Source: an uncultured Asticcacaulis sp. (lineage in GTDB: Bacteria; Pseudomonadota; Alphaproteobacteria; Caulobacterales; Caulobacteraceae). From it: DNA of 5,406 bases. The stretch spans positions 1 through 5,406 of the forward strand of contig CAMLPZ010000283.1 in the NCBI GenBank assembly GCA_946482045.1, in the 5' to 3' direction. How positions within the stretch are numbered: position 1 is the stretch's first letter; each line of letters opens with the position of its first letter. This document shows positions 1-5,331 of the stretch, in pieces. Below the pieces are notes generated by a model. That model was not told where the DNA came from. It searched no databases and saw nothing but the letters and a program-made list of their open reading frames with translations. A program made the translations under genes and the position numbers.

Positions 1-38
1 GCGCCGCCGATGCCAAAGATCTCAAGAGGTGGACATGA
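1..38 (+). CDS. 3' end of an upstream gene, partial
   Basis: Reading from base 3, an open frame gives [11 protein letters not shown] and stops with TGA at 36-38. This stop overlaps the moaC start codon at 35-37 in an ATGA arrangement typical of translationally coupled genes in an operon. In many alphaproteobacteria the gene before moaC is trpC (indole-3-glycerol phosphate synthase), but eleven residues are too few to identify the product and this tail does not look distinctive for TrpC. What is seen is the open frame and the overlap; that it is a real gene is inferred from the coupling. The frame continues off the left edge. Confidence 0.45.
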   Translation, partial: AADAKDLKRWT

Positions 39-508
39 GCGACCTGACGCATCTCGACGAAGCCGGCCGCGCCCGCATGGTCGATGTTTCTGACAAGCCA
101 GTGACGGCGCGGACTGCGAAGGCTGCGGGGCGGCTCGTCTGCTCCGCCGAAACAGTCATCCTGGTGCGCGAGGGCCGGACGCCCAAGGGTGCGGTAATAA
201 CGACCGCGGAACTGGCAGGCATCATGGCCGCCAAACGGACGGCGGACCTGATACCCCTGTGCCATCCGCTGGCGCTGACCAAGGTCGCGGTCGTCATCGC
301 CGAGAACAGCGATCTGCCCGGCTTCGATATTTCGGCCGAGGTCCGGACCTCGGGGCAGACGGGCGTCGAGATGGAGGCCCTGACGGCGGTCAGCGTTGCC
401 GCGCTCACCCTCTACGACATGCTGAAGGCGGTCGATAAGGCGATGTGTATCGAAGGCGTGAAAGTTCTGTCGAAAACGGGCGGAAAGTCAGACGGGTGGC
501 CGGAATAG
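35..508 (+). CDS. moaC: MoaC, cyclic pyranopterin monophosphate synthase
   Basis: MoaC converts 3',8-cyclo-7,8-dihydro-GTP, made by the radical-SAM enzyme MoaA, into cyclic pyranopterin monophosphate, the first stable intermediate of molybdenum cofactor synthesis, in the cytoplasm. The 157-residue protein matches the usual family length (about 160). Family signatures are visible: LCHPL at 75-79, the GVEMEAL segment at 110-116, and [11 protein letters not shown] at 127-137. D128, K131 and K147 (in SKTGGKS) fall on the numbering I recall for the catalytic residues of E. coli MoaC. The ATG at 35 is preferred over an in-frame GTG at 29: AAGAGG at 24-29 is well spaced before the ATG, and the GTG would lie inside that ribosome site. 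The start overlaps the stop of the preceding frame, so moaC is probably the last gene of an operon that enters from the left. No MoeA-like gene follows. Confidence 0.97.
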   Translation: MSDLTHLDEAGRARMVDVSDKPVTARTAKAAGRLVCSAETVILVREGRTPKGAVITTAELAGIMAAKRTADLIPLCHPLALTKVAVVIAENSDLPGFDISAEVRTSGQTGVEMEALTAVSVAALTLYDMLKAVDKAMCIEGVKVLSKTGGKSDGWPE

Positions 509-526
509 GCCGGTTGGATGCTATAC

Positions 527-558
527 GGCCGCCGGACGGGTTGGAACGTCCGACGGCC
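527..558 (+). terminator. hairpin after moaC, probable terminator
   Basis: GGCCGCCGGACG (527-538) and CGTCCGACGGCC (547-558) form a 12-bp stem with one mismatch around an 8-base loop, starting 18 bases after the moaC stop. The downstream sequence is only loosely AT-rich (AATAATTT at 573-580), with no clean T-tract directly after the stem. It may therefore be a weak intrinsic terminator or a 3' RNA-stabilising hairpin. It lies between the convergent moaC and btuB genes. The rest of the 192-base gap (559-700) has lower GC than its surroundings and holds a 5-bp hairpin at 638-650 but no convincing gene. Confidence 0.5.
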
Positions 559-700
559 TGAAAGCGCCCGGCAATAATTTAAGTAACGTCGCTACGGAAG
601 CATTTTTGATCACAACGCACAATACGTTTTTCGTTCATGTGGGCGCCACAATTGCCAGTACGGTGTGGTAAATTGTTGCACCCGCCTTTTGTTTACACAC

Positions 701-2569
701 TTAGAACAAGCGCGTGCGTATCCCGATCCAGAGCCTGCGGCCGAGCTGGCCGTAGCCGGCGGCGGTCTCATAGCGCTGATCCGTCAGGTTCTCGATGCGG
801 CCATAGAGCTCCACGCAATCGTTCAAACGGTAACGCGCCCGCAGGTCGGTGAGCGTATAGGCGTCGAGCATGACCGTGTTGGCGGCGTTGTCGAAGGCAT
901 CGCCGGCGTGACGCAGGCCGATCGCCAGATTTAGGGTGTCGCTCACGTCATAGCTGAGGTCGAGATTGGCCAGCAGGTTCGGCTTGCGGGCCAATTCCTT
1001 GCCTTCCAAGCCAATGGACTCGTTGCGGGTATTGAGCGCAGTCAGGTTGCCGCGCAGATGCAGGCGGTCGCTAAGATCCTGCACCCATTCCAGTTCGACG
1101 CCGTTGGCCTCGGACTTATCGATATTGTCGTAGAAGCCGAAAGGATGCGTCGCGCACAGCGCCGCCGTCGCCGGCCAGCACGAATCGAAGCCGATCAGGT
1201 TGTCGATATCGCGCGTGAAGACCGTCACAGATACCTGGCCCGAGGCGAAGCTGTAGTCGACTCCGCCATCGACCGTCAGGGCCTTTTCGGGTTGCAGGTC
1301 GGGATTACCGTAATCGCTGTATAGCTGGTACAGGCTTGGCACCTTGACGCCCTGGCCGGCGCTGGCGCGGAACCGCCATGGGCCTGCTGGCACGGACACC
1401 GATGCCTGGACGATGTCCTGGCCGCCGAAGCTCGACGACTCGTCATGACGCGCGCTAAAAGCAACGCTGGCCACGCCGAAATCGTGGCGCACCTGGCCGT
1501 AGATACTCGTCAGGTCCTGCTCGGCGGTCTGTAGCGGCGTCCAGGTCGATCTTGTGCGCATCTCGTCCTGTTGGTGGCGCAGGCCTGCCAGCAGGCGCGT
1601 GGCGTCGGACAGGCGATAGACCAGGTGGTAGTCGGCGGTCAGCGAGCGGCCGCGGCCTTCGAAGGTCGGGGTGCGCGTGGCGTCATAGAGGTTGCGCTCG
1701 GTTTCGGTCGCGCTGACCGACAGGGTGTGGTCGATCGCATCGTACTTCGCCGTCAGGCCGATGGCCGCCAGCGTCGTATCGTTCAACGAAGTTTCGTCGG
1801 TGTCGGTGAAATTGAAGTTGAGGTCATAGCCATCAACTTCGGTGTAGTTGTGCGTTTTCGCCGCCAGACCGGTCAGGGTGACGTGGTCGGTGACGCCATA
1901 GCTGGCGCGCGCGCTCACCTGTGTTTGCGTAAAGCCATCGGCTTCGGTGCCAGAAGCAGCGGCCGACACACCGCGGTCGTTCAGACCTGAGGCAAAGACG
2001 CGCCAATTCAGGCGGTCGGCCTTGCCGCCGATGCCGAGGCGCGCCGCGCTGTAATGATCGAAGCCTTCGACAGCCACGTCGCCTTCCAGCGCCTGCGTTG
2101 CGTGGCGGGTGGTGATGCTGACCACGCCACCGACGGCGCCCGAACCCCAAAGGGTCGAGAGCGGCCCGCGCAGCACTTCGATGCGATCGGCGTCGCCGGT
2201 CGACAGGACGCCGAGGTCAACACCGCCGCCGACCTGCGACGGGTCATTCAGCGCGATACCGTCGAGCAAATACAGGACCTGGTCGGCGCCCGAACCACGG
2301 ATGCTGGAGGCCCCCGACGCGCCCGGACCGCCATTGGCGACGATGTGCAGGTCGGTGGTGCGCGCTAGCAGGTCACTGACCGACAGGGATTGATAGGACT
2401 TTATGTCGGCGTCGGTCAGCACATCGACGGCCTGGCCGATCTTGGACACGGGCAGGGCTTCGCGCGTCACGGTGACGACGACGTCTTCGACGCTTTCTTC
2501 GGCATGGGCAAACATAGGAGACAGCAGCGCTAGCGAGGACGCGCCGAGCATGAGGATTTTCTTCAACAT
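701..2569 (-). CDS. btuB: BtuB-type TonB-dependent outer-membrane cobalamin receptor
   Basis: This is an outer-membrane receptor expected to import vitamin B12 or other corrinoids using TonB-ExbBD energy. The 622-residue precursor is close to BtuB length. It starts with a signal peptide (MLKKILMLGASSLALLSPMF, cleavage likely after AHA at 21-23), then a TonB-box-like EDVVVTVTR at 28-36. A plug domain runs to about residue 155, with IEVLRGPLSTLWGSGAVGG at 130-148, a hallmark of the family. A 22-strand-type barrel follows, ending in a C-terminal Phe (RTRLF) as expected for outer-membrane insertion. Two cysteines at 464 and 472 lie in a predicted surface loop and could form a disulfide; a third is at 585. 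The start at 2569 is chosen because the signal peptide begins there; the frame stays open upstream to 2683, but that stretch is leader RNA. GGAAAG about ten bases upstream is a modest ribosome site. The B12 substrate is inferred mainly from the cobalamin riboswitch in its leader; without it, 'TonB receptor' would be the safe call. Confidence 0.93.
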   Translation of the reverse strand: MLKKILMLGASSLALLSPMFAHAEESVEDVVVTVTREALPVSKIGQAVDVLTDADIKSYQSLSVSDLLARTTDLHIVANGGPGASGASSIRGSGADQVLYLLDGIALNDPSQVGGGVDLGVLSTGDADRIEVLRGPLSTLWGSGAVGGVVSITTRHATQALEGDVAVEGFDHYSAARLGIGGKADRLNWRVFASGLNDRGVSAAASGTEADGFTQTQVSARASYGVTDHVTLTGLAAKTHNYTEVDGYDLNFNFTDTDETSLNDTTLAAIGLTAKYDAIDHTLSVSATETERNLYDATRTPTFEGRGRSLTADYHLVYRLSDATRLLAGLRHQQDEMRTRSTWTPLQTAEQDLTSIYGQVRHDFGVASVAFSARHDESSSFGGQDIVQASVSVPAGPWRFRASAGQGVKVPSLYQLYSDYGNPDLQPEKALTVDGGVDYSFASGQVSVTVFTRDIDNLIGFDSCWPATAALCATHPFGFYDNIDKSEANGVELEWVQDLSDRLHLRGNLTALNTRNESIGLEGKELARKPNLLANLDLSYDVSDTLNLAIGLRHAGDAFDNAANTVMLDAYTLTDLRARYRLNDCVELYGRIENLTDQRYETAAGYGQLGRRLWIGIRTRLF

Positions 2570-2590
2570 GGAACGGTTTCTTTCCGCCAG

Positions 2591-2690
2591 AAGACGAGAG
2601 CCGACAGCCCGCAGACTGCGACTCACAAACACATCGTCTTTCGAGAGGCTTCTCGCTCGCCCGGCACACCTCGACCAGGGCAAAGGACGA
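2591..2690 (-). promoter_or_regulatory. candidate riboswitch expression platform
   Basis: In the leader RNA the segment AAAGACGA (2634-2641) can pair with either of two partners. Upstream, next to the aptamer closing stem, is TCGTCCTTT (2682-2690; 8 bp with one bulged C). Downstream, just before the ribosome site, is TCGTCTT (2591-2597; 7 bp). A local hairpin, CGAGA/TCTCG with a 4-base loop (2642-2655), sits beside it. No T-tract follows any of these stems, so control of translation initiation is more likely than intrinsic termination. The complementarity is seen; the switching role is inferred. Confidence 0.35.
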
Positions 2691-2855
2691 CAGCCACGGC
2701 AGGTTTCCTGACTTGCGTTTCCAACGCCCGGCGCCGTCTTCCCCGCGAATGCAGTTGACGTTTGGCGGCGGGCTCAACGCTTACAGTTGCGAGGACAGTC
2801 CGGGATTTTCACCCGGTTCCCTATTATCTTCCCCTTCGGGAAGCACCATTGGCAC
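2690..2855 (-). ncRNA. cobalamin riboswitch aptamer in the btuB leader
   Basis: On the minus strand the conserved cobalamin aptamer elements occur in the right order. They are: a 5' arm with GGTGCTTCCCGAAGGGGAAG (2828-2847); GGGAA (2817-2821); the CCGGGTGAAAATCCCGG hairpin (2800-2816); the B12 box with GCAACTGTAAGCG (2778-2790); and the closing box AAGTCAGGAAACCTGCC (2698-2714). These correspond to the RGGGAA / CCGGTG / GCAACTGTAA / GTCAGGAGACCTGCC consensus of the family. A short GCCA (2850-2853) / TGGC (2693-2696) pairing could close the aptamer, so the edges are approximate. It binds adenosylcobalamin or a related corrinoid and normally lowers expression of the downstream gene. About 120 bases separate it from the btuB start, leaving room for an expression platform. 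It lies between the bolA stop and btuB. Confidence 0.93.
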
Positions 2856-2861
2856 GGCGCC

Positions 2862-2890
2862 GCCTTACGGTGCGGGCCTTTGCGCGTCAA
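2862..2890 (-). promoter_or_regulatory. candidate promoter for the btuB leader
   Basis: On the minus strand TTGACG (2885-2890) is followed after 17 bases by TAAGGC (2862-2867). The -35 match is good and the -10 match is poor. A transcript from here would start at about 2855, almost exactly at the 5' edge of the aptamer, which supports the placement. Read-through from bolA, whose stop is only about 70 bases upstream of the aptamer, is an alternative or additional source. Confidence 0.3.
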
Positions 2891-2923
2891 GGCGTGAAAA
2901 GAGGATTTTCGCGAGTGTGGGCT

Positions 2924-3196
2924 TTACGCTTCAGCCGGCGTCCTTGCCTGGATGCTGAGGGCGTGGACAGGACCGGCCAGTTCCTCGGCCAATATGGTGT
3001 TCACGCGTCGCTGACGCGCCACGCGGTTGAGGCCTTCGAAGGCGTCTGAAACAATCAGCACGGAAAAATGACTCTCGCCCCCTTCACGCGCGCCCGAATG
3101 CCCACTATGTTTGGCGCTGTCGTCTTGGATATCAAGGCGCACCGGGGCAAGGGCTGATTCCAGCTTCGATCGGATACGATCAGCGATTTCACCCAT
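2924..3196 (-). CDS. BolA family protein
   Basis: BolA-family proteins are small cytoplasmic proteins that work with monothiol glutaredoxins in Fe-S cluster handling; some also bind DNA. The 90-residue product spans the whole fold. It has an N-terminal helix (MGEIADRIRSKLES), then DDSAKHSGHSG at 25-35, SHFSVLIVSDAFEG at 42-55, the RVARQRRVNTILAEEL helix at 58-73, and the conserved GPVHALSIQARTP at 75-87. H78 is at the usual place for the invariant histidine that can ligate a cluster shared with glutaredoxin. There are no cysteines. The ATG at 3196 is preferred over the GTG at 3208 because GAGG lies six bases before it and nothing comparable precedes the GTG. It is divergent from the J-domain gene and co-directional with btuB. 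The family call is firm; which BolA subtype it is, and what it does here, is not. Confidence 0.93.
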   Translation of the reverse strand: MGEIADRIRSKLESALAPVRLDIQDDSAKHSGHSGAREGGESHFSVLIVSDAFEGLNRVARQRRVNTILAEELAGPVHALSIQARTPAEA

Positions 3197-3260
3197 ATTC
3201 GGCCTCACACGTCAGATACAATTCAGCAGTTATTATGCTTTCAGGGTGATATCTCATCAT
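3197..3260. promoter_or_regulatory. divergent promoter region, bolA / J-domain gene
   Basis: This 64-base gap separates two divergent start codons and is AT-richer than the coding sequence around it. It must hold the start signals for both genes unless a promoter lies inside one of them. TTATTATGCT near 3230-3239 is the only clearly -10-like stretch on the + strand, and no good -35 precedes it. On the minus strand CTGAAA and TTGTAT lie 17 bases apart but match the consensus weakly. AGGG near 3243 is a distant ribosome site for the J-domain gene. Confidence 0.4.
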
Positions 3261-3923
3261 ATGAGCGAAGGATTCAAGTACAAGCCGCGTTTTATGGACA
3301 TGCGCATCCGCCCTCCAAAGGAAGGCGAGGAACAAACGCGCCGTCCTGAAGAAGACGTATTGCAGCTCAAGCCGGGTCAAAAGCCTTGCGAATGGCCGGA
3401 GTGCCATAAGGCTGCGACCGCGCGCGCGCCGAAGTCGCGCGAAATGATGAACGAATTCTATAATTTCTGCCAGCTGCACGCCGGCGAGTACAACAAGAAC
3501 TGGAACTTCTTCGCCGGCATGTCCGAAGGCGAAGCGCGTCGTCACCGCGAATCGATTGCGACCGGTGACCGTCCGACCTGGGCCTTCCGCGCCTCTCGCC
3601 AGTCGCGTGAAGCCGCGAACTTTACGACCAAGGGCACCAAGGCCGGCGGCTTTTACGATCCGCACAGCGTCTTCGGCGCCGGCGCCGCGCCGAATCGCGA
3701 CAAGGCCGTGCCGGCCGAGAAGCAGTACGGCAAGATCGAGCGCCAGGCCTTTGCGGACCTCGACCTCGAAGCCGGCGCGACCTGGGACCAGATCCGCGTG
3801 CGCTATACCGAACTGCTGAAGCGCTGCCACCCGGACAACAACGGCGGCGACCGCTCGGCCGAGGACAAGCTGCAACGCGTTATCAAGGCCTATAAAGTCC
3901 TCAAAAAGATGCAAACCTCCTGA
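3261..3923 (+). CDS. J-domain (DnaJ-like) protein with a putative zinc cluster
   Basis: This 220-residue cytoplasmic protein probably stimulates a DnaK-type Hsp70 ATPase. A J domain occupies the C-terminus (about 160-218), with the essential HPD motif at 190-192 and flanking helices YTELLKRCHPD and KLQRVIKAYKVLKK. This is the reverse of classic DnaJ, where the J domain is N-terminal, and there is no G/F region or CxxCxGxG zinc domain. The N-terminal half has CEWPEC at 43-48 and FCQLH at 69-73, giving a C-x4-C...C-x2-H set (C43, C48, C70, H73) that could bind one zinc. The following YNKNWNFFAGMS segment resembles an alphaproteobacterial family I recall next to cobS. The start at 3261 is chosen because the frame upstream of it overlaps bolA; GTG at 3246 is a possible alternative. 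The client of this protein is unknown. Confidence 0.9.
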   Translation: MSEGFKYKPRFMDMRIRPPKEGEEQTRRPEEDVLQLKPGQKPCEWPECHKAATARAPKSREMMNEFYNFCQLHAGEYNKNWNFFAGMSEGEARRHRESIATGDRPTWAFRASRQSREAANFTTKGTKAGGFYDPHSVFGAGAAPNRDKAVPAEKQYGKIERQAFADLDLEAGATWDQIRVRYTELLKRCHPDNNGGDRSAEDKLQRVIKAYKVLKKMQTS

Positions 3924-4026
3924 AAAGTCCTGAAATTGGCGATCTGCGTCGCGGTCGTCGCTTGGCTGTATAAGAATACAGCCGGCGCTAGCCAGCTAGC
4001 ATCTCATCCAATTTGAGGACTTTCAG
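3920..4026. repeat. nested inverted repeat between convergent genes
   Basis: The outer arms are AAAGTCCTGAAATTGG (3924-3939) and CCAATTTGAGGACTTT (4008-4023). They are complementary at 15 of 16 positions, and extend to 3920 and 4026 (CTGAAA / TTTCAG) if one unpaired A is allowed. Inside is a perfect 8-bp hairpin, GGCTGTAT/ATACAGCC with loop AAGA (3964-3983), and then GCTAGC twice (3988-3993 and 3996-4001). The left arm begins within the last codons of the J-domain gene, and the right arm ends 20 bases from the GNAT stop. It could be a bidirectional terminator (short T runs follow the stem in both directions), a small structured RNA, or a remnant of a miniature mobile element. I see no flanking target duplication. 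Confidence 0.6.
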
Positions 4027-4045
4027 CGCCATTGCGTGTGGCGGT

Positions 4046-4759
4046 TCATCTTCCTGCAAAATAACCATCACTTTCCGAGTTCGCGCCGGCGCGGCCGAAC
4101 AGAGTGACCTGCCACATGCGGCGCGGTTTGAAGCCGGTGGCAGCATAGGCACGCAAGGCCGATTCGTTGTCGGGAAGTGAGTGCAGGAACGGAATGCGGC
4201 CTTCTGCCTTGATCTTGCTGCCCATGACCGAGATCAGCTGTTTGGCCAGGCCATGCCCCTGGTAGTCCGGGTGCGTGCAGATGGCGGTAATTTCGGTGTA
4301 GCCCGGCAGGCACATGCGTTCGCCCGCCATGGCGATCAGCCGGCCATTGTCACGAATGCCGACAAAATCGCCCTTTTCGATGGTCCGCGTGCCGAAGGGA
4401 CCGGGACGTGTTAGCGCCGTCAGTTCGAGGATGTCCGGCACGTCGGCCTTCGTCAGCGGCTGGATGTCGTCGCGGACCTCATTGGGGCGAAAGTCGTCGG
4501 CCACCAGTTGCATCACATCGAAGGCCGTCACGCGTTCTAGCCCGTCGGGCGCATCAAGGGCGGCGTCGGCCCAGACCACCGCATTGCCGCCTTCCGGCAC
4601 AACATCGCCCAGATGCTCCAAGGCGTCTGGCGTCTCAAGAGCGGCGAAGGGCGAGACCTCTGCGGGATAACGCAGTACCGGCGGCTTGCCCTCGGCCAGG
4701 TGCGCGTGGCGGGTGGTCAGCGCGTGCCAGACAGGATTGTCGAGTTCTATGTGCGCCAT
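4046..4759 (-). CDS. GNAT family N-acetyltransferase (FR47-like)
   Basis: This 237-residue protein is predicted to be a cytoplasmic acetyl-CoA-dependent N-acyltransferase of unknown substrate. The C-terminal half carries the GNAT fold. The acetyl-CoA-binding motif A is TEITAICTHPDYQGHGLAKQLI at 155-176, with the pyrophosphate-binding QGHGLA at 167-172. It is followed by FLHSLPDNESALRAYAATGF at 191-210, the usual motif B helix and aromatic turn. This C-terminal layout resembles the FR47-like subgroup. The N-terminal ~95 residues (PVWHALTTRHAHLAEG at 9-24) are typical of a two-part GNAT in which the first half has lost the active motifs. AGGA six to seven bases before the ATG supports the start. 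It is convergent with the J-domain gene and divergent from the GFA gene across 75 bases. The fold is secure; the function is not predictable from sequence alone. Confidence 0.9.
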   Translation of the reverse strand: MAHIELDNPVWHALTTRHAHLAEGKPPVLRYPAEVSPFAALETPDALEHLGDVVPEGGNAVVWADAALDAPDGLERVTAFDVMQLVADDFRPNEVRDDIQPLTKADVPDILELTALTRPGPFGTRTIEKGDFVGIRDNGRLIAMAGERMCLPGYTEITAICTHPDYQGHGLAKQLISVMGSKIKAEGRIPFLHSLPDNESALRAYAATGFKPRRMWQVTLFGRAGANSESDGYFAGR

Positions 4760-4770
4760 AGGTGGTCCTG

Positions 4771-4799
4771 TTGCCGCTTTTGGGTTGCCGCATCATATA
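4771..4799 (+). promoter_or_regulatory. candidate promoter for the GFA-family gene
   Basis: TTGCCG (4771-4776) and CATATA (4794-4799) are separated by 17 bases, with a second TTGCCG at 4785-4790. Transcription would start near 4806 and leave a leader of about 29 bases. The match is modest. The same 75-base gap must also serve the divergent GNAT gene. Confidence 0.28.
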
Positions 4800-4834
4800 G
4801 GCATGCCAGCCAACCCTGCCAAGCCGAGGACGCA

Positions 4835-5281
4835 ATGACACTTTCAAAAGGCGGATGCCAGTGCGGCGCGGTGCGCTTCGAAGTTGCGGGGCCTTTGGGC
4901 AAGGCGTCGGTCTGCCACTGCCGCATGTGCCAGAAGGCGTTTGGCAATGTCTTCGCGCCGCTGGTCTCGATCCCCGAAGGCGCGCTGACCTGGACCAAGG
5001 CCGAGCCTAAGCGTTTCCAGAGTTCCAACTTCGTCCAGCGCGGTTTCTGCCCTGACTGTGGCACGCCGCTGACCTACGAAGCGCCGGATGGCCTGGCGGT
5101 CGCCATCGGCGCCTTCGACCACCCCGATCGCATCGAGCCCGATATCCAGTTCGGCGTCGAGATGCGCATTCCATGGATGGATCACGTCAACGACTGGCCA
5201 GTGCGCCAAACGCTAGATGATATCGAGGCCGCGCCGTTCCTCGACAAGTTGGTGAGCTACCAATATCCGGACGAGGACTGA
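4835..5281 (+). CDS. GFA family (CENP-V/GFA domain) zinc protein
   Basis: The 148-residue protein belongs to the family named after the glutathione-dependent formaldehyde-activating enzyme. Most members of this length have no proven reaction. The zinc-ligand pattern is complete: GGCQCGAVRFEV at 6-17 (C8, C10), CHCRMCQKAFG at 27-37 (C27, C29, C32) and FCPDCGTPL at 71-79 (C72, C75). A C-terminal segment with IPWMDHVNDWPV at 112-123 is common in these short homologues. GAGGA at 4826-4830, four bases before the ATG, sets the start; the frame stays open upstream to 4613 but there it runs antisense through the GNAT gene. It appears to be a single-gene unit. A role in formaldehyde or thiol-adduct handling is possible but not supported by any neighbour, so no gene symbol is given. 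Confidence 0.93.
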   Translation: MTLSKGGCQCGAVRFEVAGPLGKASVCHCRMCQKAFGNVFAPLVSIPEGALTWTKAEPKRFQSSNFVQRGFCPDCGTPLTYEAPDGLAVAIGAFDHPDRIEPDIQFGVEMRIPWMDHVNDWPVRQTLDDIEAAPFLDKLVSYQYPDED

Positions 5282-5289
5282 TTCCTGTC

Positions 5290-5331
5290 GCGCAACCTAT
5301 CCCGAAACCGGGACCACTTTCGGGGTTGCGC
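5290..5331. repeat. palindromic repeat / hairpin between convergent genes
   Basis: GCGCAAC (5290-5296) and CCCGAAA (5301-5307) pair perfectly with TTTCGGG (5318-5324) and GTTGCGC (5325-5331). This makes a 14-bp stem with a 4-base bulge (CTAT) and a 10-base loop. The core resembles the dispersed CCCGAAA(A)CCGG...CACTTTTCGGG palindromes I recall from many alphaproteobacterial genomes. It starts 8 bases after the GFA-gene stop and touches the stop of the gene on the other strand, so it may also serve as a bidirectional terminator. Copy number cannot be seen from one window. Confidence 0.65.

Noticed and set aside
22..408. 128-codon minus frame opposite moaC
   Set aside because: Ser/Ala/Arg-rich shadow of a firmly identified gene, with no domain.
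614..650. Possible intrinsic terminator for moaC or btuB (AACG/CGTT followed by T5, and a TGTGG/CCACA hairpin)
   Set aside because: The stem before the T run is only 4 bp, and the 5-bp hairpin has no T-tract on either strand, so neither is a convincing terminator.
2570..2683. N-terminal extension of the btuB frame by 38 codons
   Set aside because: It would place Arg-rich sequence before a clean signal peptide, and it lies within the riboswitch leader.
2892..2920. Hairpin-like GCGAAAA ... TTTTC-ACGC after bolA as a terminator
   Set aside because: Pairing needs a two-base insertion and is AT-rich in the middle, and no T-tract follows on the minus strand, so termination before the riboswitch is not supported.
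3111..3260. Upstream extension of the J-domain frame by 50 codons
   Set aside because: It overlaps the divergent bolA coding region, and homologues as I recall them begin near the FKYKPRF segment.
3189..3914. 241-codon open frame on the minus strand opposite the J-domain gene
   Set aside because: It lies almost wholly antisense to a gene with clear family motifs, its product is low in recognisable domains, and it overlaps the bolA start. It is a high-GC shadow frame.
4613..4834. Upstream extension of the GFA-family frame by 74 codons
   Set aside because: It runs antisense through the 5' part of the GNAT gene. A good ribosome site and the family's usual N-terminus are at 4835.
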